Assembly (NCBI GenBank): GCA_023426375.1
Contig: JAFAAV010000102.1
Location: 1 to 37,635, forward strand
From: Actinomycetes bacterium
GTDB lineage: Bacteria; Actinomycetota; Actinomycetes; Actinomycetales; Micrococcaceae
Direction of reading: 5' to 3'
DNA: 37,635 nucleotides
How positions within the stretch are numbered: position 1 is the first letter of the stretch; the number at the start of each line of letters is the position of its first letter. Position numbers and translations under genes: made by a program. This document shows, piece by piece, positions 29,743-36,915 of the stretch. Below the pieces are notes generated by a model. That model was not told the DNA's origin, made no database searches, and saw only the letters and a list, made by a program, of their open reading frames with translations.

Positions 29743-29757
29743 TAGGCTGGCGGTATG
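29743..29757 (+). promoter_or_regulatory. Possible leaderless promoter -10 of the DUF1345 gene
   Basis: TAGGCT (29743-29748), six bases, ATG 29755, no ribosome site. It lies directly after the hpaI stop, so the DUF1345 gene may be both read through from the operon and transcribed by itself. Confidence 0.45.
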
Positions 29758-30396
29758 GCCACTGAGTTCAAGAAGCCCCCGTCCGGACACCTGCGACTCG
29801 GGCTTGCCGTGCTTGCGGGGGTGATCGCCTGCTGGGTGGCCACGTTCTTCCTCACCTTCCCCTTGAGTCTCCTGGTGGGGCTCGTGTTCATGGCGGGATT
29901 GTTCGTGGTGGCCTCCATCGTGGTGCTCTGGCCAATGTCCTCGGAGCGGACCCGTGAGAACGCCAACCGGGAGGACTTCAACCCGCTACTGGAGGAGACC
30001 CTGGTGGTCTCGGTCGCGCTGGCGGGATTGGTGGGGATCGTGGTGATCCTGCTGCGAGGACACGATCAGGAGCGAACCGCTGCAGCAGCCCTCGGGTTGT
30101 TGGGTATTTTCCTGTCCTGGGCCATGCTGCACCTGATGTACGGGGCGCGCTACGCCAATCTCTACTACTCGGAACCGAAGGGCGGGATCGACTTCAACAG
30201 TTCCGATCCGCCCAAGTACGTGGATTTCCTCTACATGGCATTCACCCTGGGCATGACTTATGCGGTGTCAGACACCAACGTTTCCCACACATCCATTCGC
30301 GCCGTGGTCACGCGGCACGCGTTGCTGTCCTACATTTTCGGAACCGTGGTGTTGGCGGCCGCGATCAACCTGGTGCTGGGTGTGGTCGGAGGCTAG
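29755..30396 (+). CDS. DUF1345 integral membrane protein
   Basis: 213 aa with about five membrane helices: two near the N-terminus (about 14-60), two in the middle (about 80-130) and one at the end (189-211). The family hallmarks LHLMYGARYANLYYSEP, GGIDFNSSDPPKYVDFLYMAFTLGMTYAVSDTNV and SHTSIRAVVTRHALLSYIFGT match DUF1345, whose function is unknown to me. Its start lies 20 bp after hpaI with no ribosome site and a TAnnnT hexamer placed for leaderless transcription. A link to aromatic catabolism is doubtful. A hairpin at 30436-30463 ends the unit. Confidence 0.9.
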   Translation: MATEFKKPPSGHLRLGLAVLAGVIACWVATFFLTFPLSLLVGLVFMAGLFVVASIVVLWPMSSERTRENANREDFNPLLEETLVVSVALAGLVGIVVILLRGHDQERTAAAALGLLGIFLSWAMLHLMYGARYANLYYSEPKGGIDFNSSDPPKYVDFLYMAFTLGMTYAVSDTNVSHTSIRAVVTRHALLSYIFGTVVLAAAINLVLGVVGG

Positions 30397-30435
30397 ATCG
30401 CGCCGGTCGCGGCCTGCAATGGGTGCACACGAGAT

Positions 30436-30463
30436 GGCCCGAGTAGCGAACGCTACCCGGGCC
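30436..30463 (+). terminator. Terminator after the DUF1345 gene
   Basis: GGCCCGAGTAGC and GCTACCCGGGCC form a 12-bp stem with one mismatch and loop GAAC, followed by TTCTGT. It is placed between convergent genes. Confidence 0.8.
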
Positions 30464-30522
30464 TTCTGTCTCCGGTCCTTTCGGGTCCGGGTCGAGGTTC
30501 GTCCAGTGACTGGACGGGGTGA

Positions 30523-31827
30523 TTAGCCAACGGAGGCTTCTGCGTCATCGATGGTGATGGACTGCAGGATGGCCTTGATCGTGGCGCCGTCCTTGGAGTT
30601 CATGGACTGGGAGATGAATCGCTCGGTGACCTCTGGGGTCCAGTGGGTCTGCCACGCGGGATCATCCGTGTAGTTCCAGTCCGTGAATATCATGGCGAGT
30701 TCATCCCCGTTGGCGAACCGCAGGTGTCCACGTTCGGCCATAGGGGTGTCCTCGACGCCCCACTGAATCTGCTGACCGTGGAGGGTTCCGTCACTCCAGT
30801 GACCCACGAATCCATTGGTCTCTCGTCCCAACGAAGCGCTGACCTTGGGAGTCTCGAAACTCTGCTTGCCGTTCAACTCGTTGGGCAGCGGGTGCGGAGT
30901 CCAATCATCTCCCGCCTCAAGGATCGAGAAGACCCCGGTCACGGAGTTCGTGGGGCTGTAGAGACTGAGGCTCGAGCCGTCCGTGAGCTCTTCGACGCGC
31001 CATCCCGCGGGGTGCTTCAGCGAGTACCGGCCATCGTCGGAGGTGAACGTCTCCGTCAACGCCTCCGCCTCACCTTGGGCGGGCGGTTCGGCCGAAGCCT
31101 CCGGGGTGATCTCCACCGACTTCAGAATGGCCTGAGTCGTGACGCCATTCTCCGATTTCACTGCCTTCTCGACAGCCTGAGCTGCTTCAGCATCCGTTAG
31201 GGCCTTGCCGGTCGTGTTCACGCCGGTCTGCTCGAAGGAGGCCCACAGCTCTTCCTTACTTCCGGTCTTGCCCAGCGACACCATGCCGCTGGCATTGACC
31301 TGGCTCAGCCCGTGCGCCACGACATCCTGCTCCGGGCTCTCTCCAGCCTTGAAGCCGGAGTAGAGGCCCACCGTGGTGCCCAGAAGCTCGGTGAGACGCT
31401 CGGCGGGATAGGAGGTCATGTGAACGAGGTGGCGATCCGTGAACCACTCCTCACCTGGTCCGTACGTGCCGGTTGCGGACACATGGCCGGTCACGGTGCC
31501 GTCAGGGCTGGTCAGTTCCAGGTAGCCCTTGTCGGTCGTGGCCTTCCAGGAGGACGGGTACTTCACGGAATAGCTCCCGTCAGGAGCTGTGTAGGTCTCC
31601 GTGAGCGCACCGGTTGTCTGCTCCGCACCGGTTGCGGCGGGCTGTGCGGTCTGACTTTGCGTCGTCGACGACGCCGCGCTCGGCGTGGTCTCGGACGCGT
31701 CCAGTGCCGTGGTTTGTTGCGTTTCGGACGCTGTGCTTGCCGGGGCCGAAGTGCCGCACCCGGTCAATGCGATCGTGGTGGATATTCCGAGGGTTAGAGC
31801 CCAGTTGCGGGCTTTTCTATGTGCCAT
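30523..31827 (-). CDS. Lipoprotein with two tandem repeats of one domain
   Basis: 434 aa from ATG 31827 (CGGAG upstream). The signal peptide ends in ALTGC (lipid Cys24), followed by a Ser/Thr/Gln/Ala linker to about residue 73. Two homologous domains follow: domain 1 (75-245) begins LTETYTAPDGSYSVKYPSSW and ends GVTTQAILKSVEI; domain 2 (257-434) begins LTETFTSDDGRYSLKHPAGW and ends GATIKAILQSITI. Each looks like a surface beta domain of the PsbP/Mog1-like kind, as suggested by the YSVKYPSSW pattern, but I cannot name the family firmly. A single-domain paralog lies at 34619-35545 with nearly the same signal peptide and promoter. Cell-surface role inferred. Confidence 0.85.
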   Translation of the reverse strand: MAHRKARNWALTLGISTTIALTGCGTSAPASTASETQQTTALDASETTPSAASSTTQSQTAQPAATGAEQTTGALTETYTAPDGSYSVKYPSSWKATTDKGYLELTSPDGTVTGHVSATGTYGPGEEWFTDRHLVHMTSYPAERLTELLGTTVGLYSGFKAGESPEQDVVAHGLSQVNASGMVSLGKTGSKEELWASFEQTGVNTTGKALTDAEAAQAVEKAVKSENGVTTQAILKSVEITPEASAEPPAQGEAEALTETFTSDDGRYSLKHPAGWRVEELTDGSSLSLYSPTNSVTGVFSILEAGDDWTPHPLPNELNGKQSFETPKVSASLGRETNGFVGHWSDGTLHGQQIQWGVEDTPMAERGHLRFANGDELAMIFTDWNYTDDPAWQTHWTPEVTERFISQSMNSKDGATIKAILQSITIDDAEASVG

Positions 31828-31856
31828 GTCTCCGAGTCTTCCGAGACTCAGACTGG

Positions 31857-31895
31857 TTTGCAATGGTAAACGCAGGATCGTAATAAACCTGTGAC
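31857..31895 (-). promoter_or_regulatory. Bipartite motif upstream of the two-domain lipoprotein gene
   Basis: TTTGCAAT (31857-31864), 15 bp, then GTAATAAACCTGTGAC (31880-31895). The same arrangement with identical spacing precedes the paralogous lipoprotein gene. Read on the bottom strand it holds GTCAC-N6-ATTAC, a direct-repeat pattern with 11-bp period like sites of OmpR/PhoB-type response regulators. Confidence 0.6.
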
Positions 31896-32029
31896 GTGAA
31901 CCACGAAACCACTGTTGACGTGGGCGGACGATCAAAAAGGGCGCATGAAACCGCCGTCTTGATAGTGTCGTGGGGCACTCGGGCATGAGCGCCGCGCCCC
32001 TTCGACCTGACAGCCGATGAGAGAAATCC

Positions 32030-33685
32030 ATGACTGAAACCGAGGCCGCTACAACGGCGAAAAAGACGAACGGTTCATCCACGAGCGCGGCGGATGACAC
32101 CCAGGAACAGCCACAGAAAAACGGCCCCATGATCCGCGCGCTCAGCGTGGTGGAGGTCTTGGGTAACAAGCTGCCGGACCCGTTCTGGTTGTTCGTGATC
32201 CTGGCCGGCTTGGTGGTGGCGTTGTCCGCGTTGCTCTCGAGCATCGGCATCACCGCGGTGAACCCCGCCGATGGCGAAGAGGTCGCAATTCAGAACCTCC
32301 TCACCCCCGAGGGCGCGCAACGCATGGTGGGTGAAGCTGTCGAGAACTTCGCCACGTTCCCGCCGCTGGGCGTGGTCATCACTGTGCTGCTCGGTGTTGC
32401 CGTGGCCGAACGCACCGGCCTGATCAACACCGCGGTCAAGCTCGTGGTGTCACGCGTATCTGCCGGCTGGTTGACCTTTGTCCTGGCACTGGCCGGCGTC
32501 ACCGGATCGGTCGCCTCGGATGCCATTGTCGTGGTGCTGATTCCCTTGGGTGCTGCGGCGTTCAAGGCTGCCGGACGCTCTGCCGTACTGGGTGCGGTCA
32601 TCGCATTCGTCTCGTCTTCCGCCGGCTTCAACGCGTCACTGGTCGTGAATCTGACCGACCCCTTGCTGGGTGGTATCACCCAGTCCGCCGCCCAGCTCGT
32701 GGATCCCGAGTACACGGTCTCTCCCATTGCCAACTATTTCTTCTCCGCTGCCTCCGCAGTGGTCCTGGCCCTGGTCATCACCGTGGTTTCCGAACTGGTG
32801 CTCACCAAGCTCTCCAAGCGTTACGAGGCGGACGAGCTGAGCCAGCAGGAAGCCGCCGAACAGGCCGCTGACAACGGCAGCAATGGCGACGAGGCCGAAA
32901 CTCTCACCGCCGAGGACCTCACCTCGACGAGCAAGCGCGAAATCAAGGGCCTGATTGCGGCAATGATCGCCCTGGCCGTCGGCTTGGCCATTTACTTCAC
33001 CCTCATGTTCATGCCCAACACGCCGTTCCCGGGCGAGGACGGGTCCCCGCTGACCTCCGTGCTCATCAGCGGTGTGGCGGTGCCGATCGCACTTCTGTTC
33101 TTCCTGTGCGGCTCGGTCTACGGCTGGGTCGCGGGCACTCTGACCAAGCCTTCGGACATCCCGCCCATGATGGCTTCGGCCATCACTCAGGTGGCCCCGT
33201 TGATCGTGCTGTTCTTTGCCGCCTCCCAGTTCATCGCGTGGTTCGACTGGTCCAACATGGGTACGGTGCTCGCGATCAAGGGTTCGGAATTCTTGGGCGA
33301 CGCCGGTGTCCCCACCGTGGTCCTGTTCGCCGGGTTCGTGCTGCTGGTCGCCGTGGTGAACATTCTGATCACCTCCGGTTCGGCACAGTGGACGCTGACC
33401 GCACCGGTGGTCGTGCCCATGTTCATGTACCTGTCGATCCCGCCGGAAACCACGCAGATGCTGTTCCGTATCGGTGACTCGCCCTCGAACGTGATCTCCC
33501 CGCTGAACCCGTTCTTCGCCATGACCCTGGGCTTCATGCAGCGCTGGTACCCCAAGGCGGGTATCGGCACGCTGATGTCCCTGACCATCCCGGTGTCCCT
33601 GGCGATGCTGGTGGTCTGGTTCCTGTTCTTCCTCGCGTGGTGGGGTTTGGGCATCCCTCTGGGTCCCGGTTCACCCACCCGCTGA
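32030..33685 (+). CDS. AbgT-family transporter
   Basis: 551 aa polytopic membrane protein of the AbgT/MtrF family, reported for p-aminobenzoyl-glutamate uptake and for sulfonamide or antimetabolite efflux. After a polar 35-residue N-terminus, the family pattern starts with VVEVLGNKLPDPFWLFVILAGLV and continues with AGVTGSVASDAIVVVLIPLGAAAF, SSSAGFNASLVVNLTDPLL and the conserved end SGSAQWTLTAPVVVPMFM and FRIGDSPSNVISPLNPFFAM. A charged cytoplasmic loop (about 267-310, rich in Asp/Glu/Gln) separates the halves. GAGAGAAA lies before ATG 32030. It is divergent from the two-domain lipoprotein gene (201 bp apart). The substrate is unproven; no abgA/abgB hydrolase genes are beside it. Confidence 0.92.
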   Translation: MTETEAATTAKKTNGSSTSAADDTQEQPQKNGPMIRALSVVEVLGNKLPDPFWLFVILAGLVVALSALLSSIGITAVNPADGEEVAIQNLLTPEGAQRMVGEAVENFATFPPLGVVITVLLGVAVAERTGLINTAVKLVVSRVSAGWLTFVLALAGVTGSVASDAIVVVLIPLGAAAFKAAGRSAVLGAVIAFVSSSAGFNASLVVNLTDPLLGGITQSAAQLVDPEYTVSPIANYFFSAASAVVLALVITVVSELVLTKLSKRYEADELSQQEAAEQAADNGSNGDEAETLTAEDLTSTSKREIKGLIAAMIALAVGLAIYFTLMFMPNTPFPGEDGSPLTSVLISGVAVPIALLFFLCGSVYGWVAGTLTKPSDIPPMMASAITQVAPLIVLFFAASQFIAWFDWSNMGTVLAIKGSEFLGDAGVPTVVLFAGFVLLVAVVNILITSGSAQWTLTAPVVVPMFMYLSIPPETTQMLFRIGDSPSNVISPLNPFFAMTLGFMQRWYPKAGIGTLMSLTIPVSLAMLVVWFLFFLAWWGLGIPLGPGSPTR

Positions 33686-33691
33686 TCGCGC

Positions 33692-33716
33692 ACGACGGCG
33701 CCCGAGCGGCGTCGTC
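33692..33716 (+). repeat. Copy of 13-bp motif (33704-33716) in a hairpin after the AbgT gene
   Basis: Exact GAGCGGCGTCGTC, 19 bp after the stop codon. ACGACGGCGC (33692-33701) pairs with GCGGCGTCGT (33706-33715) with one mismatch over a 4-nt loop. Comparable in design to the element after hpaD. Confidence 0.75.
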
Positions 33717-33737
33717 GGCGTGACCTACCCACGAGAA

Positions 33738-33787
33738 AAGGTTCCGTATCCCCGATTCCAACGCCGGAATCGGGGATACGGAACCTT
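33738..33787. terminator. Strong bidirectional terminator
   Basis: A perfect 22-bp stem (33738-33759 with 33766-33787; core TTCCGTATCCCCGATTCC) with loop AACGCC lies between the AbgT gene and the convergent acidic protein gene. On the bottom strand it is followed by TTCTC preceded by paired Ts, making a fair T tract for the leftward gene. Confidence 0.88.
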
Positions 33788-33815
33788 AAACCACACCTGG
33801 GCGGCTAGAAGCGGA

Positions 33816-34436
33816 TCAGTGGCCCTCGCGGGGTGTCATGTAGCGTTCGCCGTCCTCAGTCTCCTCCAGGTTGTAATCCTGCTCCTGCTGCTGCACCCGG
33901 TCTTCGACGGCACGTGAATGGGTGATGGGCTCGGGCCCGCCCGTGTTCTCCGGGGTGCCGTAGGTTTCGGCCTCTGAGCTGTCGCCGTCGCGGTCTTTGC
34001 GTGCGGCCTCACTGAGATCCTGGCCCTGTGGGGTGTTCATGTCACCGCCGGCGGACGGCAGGTTGGGAACATTGGGGTCCTCCCGGCCGGCCGGCGGCTG
34101 GAACTTGCGGCCCGCGGCCATGGCGGAGGAGTCGACGTCGTGACCGTGCTGGGCCTCGACCTCGGAGGCGTCCACGTTGGGGAAGCCCGATTCCTTCAAG
34201 GCCTTGGGGGGTCTGCCGCTGCCGCGAGCGGCGCGCTCGTCCGAGCGTGCTGCGTCGGCGCTGGTGGCGCCGTCGGCAGTGCGATCACGGGCGTGATGTG
34301 CGGGGTGGTCTGCCTCATCGTCGGACTTCGCGCGGCGGCCGGTCTCGTGATCGTCGTCGCGGCTCACGGGCTGATCGGGGTCGTCGATTTGGCCGGCCGA
34401 AGCAATGGGGTCGGAGTTCTCGGGTCGCTTGGTCAT
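33816..34436 (-). CDS. Disordered acidic protein of unknown function
   Basis: 206 aa from ATG 34436, with GAGGAGG well placed upstream; a 23-codon longer frame is unlikely. The composition is dominated by Asp, Glu, Ala, Arg, Pro, Gly and His, with no hydrophobic core, signal or membrane segment: for example SRDDDHETGRRAKSDDEADH, a KALKESGFPNVDASEVEAQH segment, and an ending with VEDRVQQQEQDYNLEETEDG. Similar hydrophilic proteins are often stress or desiccation related, but nothing here proves it. The frame is supported by the good ribosome site, third-position GC preference and a terminator behind it. I do not recognise a family. Confidence 0.7.
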   Translation of the reverse strand: MTKRPENSDPIASAGQIDDPDQPVSRDDDHETGRRAKSDDEADHPAHHARDRTADGATSADAARSDERAARGSGRPPKALKESGFPNVDASEVEAQHGHDVDSSAMAAGRKFQPPAGREDPNVPNLPSAGGDMNTPQGQDLSEAARKDRDGDSSEAETYGTPENTGGPEPITHSRAVEDRVQQQEQDYNLEETEDGERYMTPREGH

Positions 34437-34554
34437 TGCTGCCTCCTCATCAGGGGTGTCACGGGTGACACGCGTTGATTTCAATATTGGCACTGAACCG
34501 CGCAAAACGTAAGCATCCTGATGGGATCGGGTTCGTCTTTGGCGCAGAGAGAAA

Positions 34555-34580
34555 CCGGGGACCGCTCGTGCGATCCCCGG
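34555..34580 (-). terminator. Terminator of the single-domain lipoprotein gene
   Basis: CCGGGGA and TCCCCGG form a 7-bp stem with a 12-nt loop; on the bottom strand it is followed by TTTCTCTC. It lies 39 bp after the lipoprotein stop. Confidence 0.65.
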
Positions 34581-34618
34581 CCCTCTCCAGGCACTGACCT
34601 CTCCCTGTCAGCGCGATG

Positions 34619-35545
34619 TCAGCCCACGTGGTGAACCGTTCCCAGGATGTTCTGGGCCGCCAAGTGATCCGGGTGCTGGGGGATTCCGTTGATGACCTGC
34701 TCGATCTGCTCGCCGGTCAGCGGGGGATTGCCCTGGCCGATGATCGAGTACAGCTGGACGTCGACCACGCGCCCGTCACCCAGGGCCAACCCCGTTCCGC
34801 CGGTGGTCGGGTCCTGAAGACGGAAACTCAGCCTGTCGGTGTTGAACGGCCCGTCCGTACGACCCACCACCACATTCGCCGCGTGATCCGGTCCCTGGGC
34901 CTGGCCGTAGACGGTGCGGGTGTGCGTCATGACGGGCATCTCGGGCTCGGGGGTGCCCGCCTCACGGATGTTGATTCCACCCTCGATGTGGTTGTCCGTG
35001 CTGGTGATGCTCATGGATGTATCGGAGGTGGCAAATACGTTCCAGTGCTCCGGGTACGCGAAGAACAGCCGCCCCTGATCCATCGCGGCCAACTTCATGC
35101 CAGGGGCGTACTTGCCGATGGTGTCCAGACCCACCTGGGGTGAGTTCTCAGGAGTCACCACGGGGTAGCCACCGGGCTCCTGGGCCGGCGCTTCCGATGC
35201 CGGGGCCGACGGCGCTGTCGGTGCCTCGGTCGCGGGGGTTCCGGGTTTCGGCGCCGACGGCGTTCCCACCGTGGTTGCCGGGCCGGCCGTCACTGCCGGG
35301 GCACTCGGAGCCGAGGTATCGGTCGCGCCGGTGGAAGGCGCTGCCGCGGGGGCGGGGTTTTCGGTGATGTGGGTAGTGGTGGTCTCGGTGGCGGCATTAG
35401 GGGTGGAGTCGGCAGATACGGCGACTGATGTGCCGTTCCCCTGATTCGATGGCGGAGCGGCGGTCAGTGCCCCGCATCCGGTGAGACCGATAGCAGCGGT
35501 GAGGCCGAGGGAGGTAGCCCAGAACCGGGCTTTCATGTGGGTCAT
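34619..35545 (-). CDS. Lipoprotein, single-domain paralog
   Basis: 308 aa. Signal peptide MTHMKARFWATSLGLTAAIG followed by LTGC (Cys24), closely matching MAHRKARNWALTLGISTTIA of the lipoprotein at 30523-31827. A long Ala/Pro/Thr linker (about 30-125) leads to one globular domain (about 140-308) with GRLFFAYPEHWNVFATSDTS and MSITSTDNHIEGGINI, recalling the YPSSW and YPAGW-like starts of the other protein's repeats. The start is ATG 35545 or M4 at 35536; no strong ribosome site is seen. The upstream motif is shared with the paralog (35575-35613). It is probably displayed outside the cell; function unknown. Confidence 0.83.
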   Translation of the reverse strand: MTHMKARFWATSLGLTAAIGLTGCGALTAAPPSNQGNGTSVAVSADSTPNAATETTTTHITENPAPAAAPSTGATDTSAPSAPAVTAGPATTVGTPSAPKPGTPATEAPTAPSAPASEAPAQEPGGYPVVTPENSPQVGLDTIGKYAPGMKLAAMDQGRLFFAYPEHWNVFATSDTSMSITSTDNHIEGGINIREAGTPEPEMPVMTHTRTVYGQAQGPDHAANVVVGRTDGPFNTDRLSFRLQDPTTGGTGLALGDGRVVDVQLYSIIGQGNPPLTGEQIEQVINGIPQHPDHLAAQNILGTVHHVG

Positions 35546-35574
35546 GTCACATAGCTTCGATCACCCAGTAGTGA

Positions 35575-35613
35575 TTTGCAATAGGGAATTTGCTTAAGTT
35601 ATCAAGCTGTGAC
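35575..35613 (-). promoter_or_regulatory. Bipartite motif upstream of the single-domain lipoprotein gene
   Basis: TTTGCAAT (35575-35582), 15 bp, then GTTATCAAGCTGTGAC (35598-35613); 13 of 16 positions of the second part equal the copy at 31880-31895. The bottom strand reads GTCAC-N6-ATAAC. It ends 7 bp from the stop codon of the upstream sulfurtransferase gene. Confidence 0.6.
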
Positions 35614-35620
35614 CTGGGGC

Positions 35621-36439
35621 TTAGTTGGGTAACGGGCTGGTCTCAGCCGGGCGGTCCGTGTGGGCGTACTGGGACCAGCTTCCGGGGAACAGCCGCCCGC
35701 GCCCCAGGCCCACGTACTCGGCCACCAGCAGGTTGTGGCACGCCGTCACGCCTGAGCCGCAGTAGGAAATCATGGCGTTTGCGTCAGACACACCGGCGTC
35801 CTGGAAGTGCTTCCGCAGTTGCTCGACGGGCTGCAGTGTCTTGTCCTCGGCCAGGTGCTCACGGGCGGGCACGTTGTGGGCACCGGGGATATGGCCCGAA
35901 CGCGGGTCCACGGGATCGGGGCCATGGCCATCGAAACGGGTGCGGTCACGAGCGTCGATCACGCTGCCGCCACTGGCCGCTTCATCGATGGTGGCCAGGG
36001 CCTCTCGGGGCCACGGTACGGGTGTGAACTGGGCGGGGTCGGCGGTGACGCAACGGGTCTCCAACGATTCGGCGGGAAAGGCGTCGATTCCGCCGTCCAG
36101 CAGAGCGGCGTCGTGACCGGTGGTGCGCAGCATCCAGACGAGACGGGCGGCCATCACGCCGCCGGCGTCGTCGTAGGCGACCACCGTGGTGTCATCACCG
36201 ATGCCCGCGGTGGACATGGCAGCCGCGAAATCATCTGGTGACGGGAGCGGGTGTCGGCCGTCCTCGGGAGAGGCAGGCGCGGCCAAGGCTTCGGAGACAT
36301 CCACGAACACCGCGCCGGGCAAGTGTCCCTGTAGGTAGGCGGCGCGGGCGCTGCGGCCGTCCAAGTACATGCGGGCGTCCGCGAGGACCACGGAGTTCCG
36401 GTTTTCCTGCAGCCAGTCGGCGGTGACGAACGGTTCCAT
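35621..36439 (-). CDS. Thiosulfate / 3-mercaptopyruvate sulfurtransferase
   Basis: 272 aa with two rhodanese domains: the N-terminal, non-catalytic one (about 1-130; LADARMYLDGRSARAAYLQGHLPGAVFVD) and the C-terminal catalytic one (about 140-272; SVIDARDRTRFDG, SGHIPGAHNVPA). The active-site loop is YCGSGVTACHN; CGSGVTA is the form linked with 3-mercaptopyruvate sulfurtransferase, whereas rhodaneses often carry CRKGVTA. It moves sulfur from mercaptopyruvate or thiosulfate to thiophilic acceptors such as cyanide or thioredoxin. GGGAGA lies upstream of ATG 36439. It is divergent from the DoxX-like gene, which in some bacteria also connects to thiosulfate metabolism, but the pairing here may be chance. 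Confidence 0.9.
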   Translation of the reverse strand: MEPFVTADWLQENRNSVVLADARMYLDGRSARAAYLQGHLPGAVFVDVSEALAAPASPEDGRHPLPSPDDFAAAMSTAGIGDDTTVVAYDDAGGVMAARLVWMLRTTGHDAALLDGGIDAFPAESLETRCVTADPAQFTPVPWPREALATIDEAASGGSVIDARDRTRFDGHGPDPVDPRSGHIPGAHNVPAREHLAEDKTLQPVEQLRKHFQDAGVSDANAMISYCGSGVTACHNLLVAEYVGLGRGRLFPGSWSQYAHTDRPAETSPLPN

Positions 36440-36507
36440 GAGGGTCTCCCTTCGAGCGTGTATCGCCACTCTACGACGCCGCTCAGCTCGCCGGAATGCG
36501 CGCACGT

Positions 36508-36522
36508 TACCGTTCTTGTATG
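36508..36522 (+). promoter_or_regulatory. Leaderless promoter -10 and start of the DoxX-like gene
   Basis: TACCGT (36508-36513), six bases, ATG 36520, no ribosome site. Same layout as at 2210, 11768, 17059 and 29743. Confidence 0.5.
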
Positions 36523-36912
36523 ACCAAGACTTTGATCCAGAAGCGCACAAGCGCACACCGGTCCGCGCTGTTCACGGGCCTGGCGCTCACGGGCATGGGT
36601 GCACTGCACTTCGCGAAACCGGAACCGTTCGAGCGTTTGATCCCCGAGCAACTGCCCGGAACCGCGCGACAGTGGGCAATCGGTTCGGGGTATGCAGAAC
36701 TGGCGACGGCCGCGCTGTTGCTGGTGCCTGGAACTCGCAAGCTGGGAGGTGTTGCGGCCACGGCGCTGTTCATCGGGGTGTGGCCGGGCAACATGAAAAT
36801 GGCGTGGGACTGGCGCCACCGTCCGATCGAGAAGCAGCTGATTCCCCTGGGCCGCCTGCCCTTGCAGATCCCCATGATCGCGAGCGCGGTGAAGATCGCC
36901 AAGTACGCCTGA
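36520..36912 (+). CDS. DoxX-like small membrane protein
   Basis: 130 aa with about four short hydrophobic helices. LFTGLALTGMGALHFAKPEPFERLIPEQLPG at the N-terminal side and YAELATAALLLVPGTRKLGGVAATALFIGVWPGNMKMAWDW follow the pattern of DoxX/DUF417-type quinone- or redox-linked small membrane proteins (HFxxPxxFxxxIP and xGxxEL). ATG 36520 fits the start of conserved sequence and the leaderless pattern. Its exact role is unknown. It ends three bases from the stop of the convergent MFS gene. Confidence 0.8.
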   Translation: MTKTLIQKRTSAHRSALFTGLALTGMGALHFAKPEPFERLIPEQLPGTARQWAIGSGYAELATAALLLVPGTRKLGGVAATALFIGVWPGNMKMAWDWRHRPIEKQLIPLGRLPLQIPMIASAVKIAKYA

Positions 36913-36915
36913 CGA

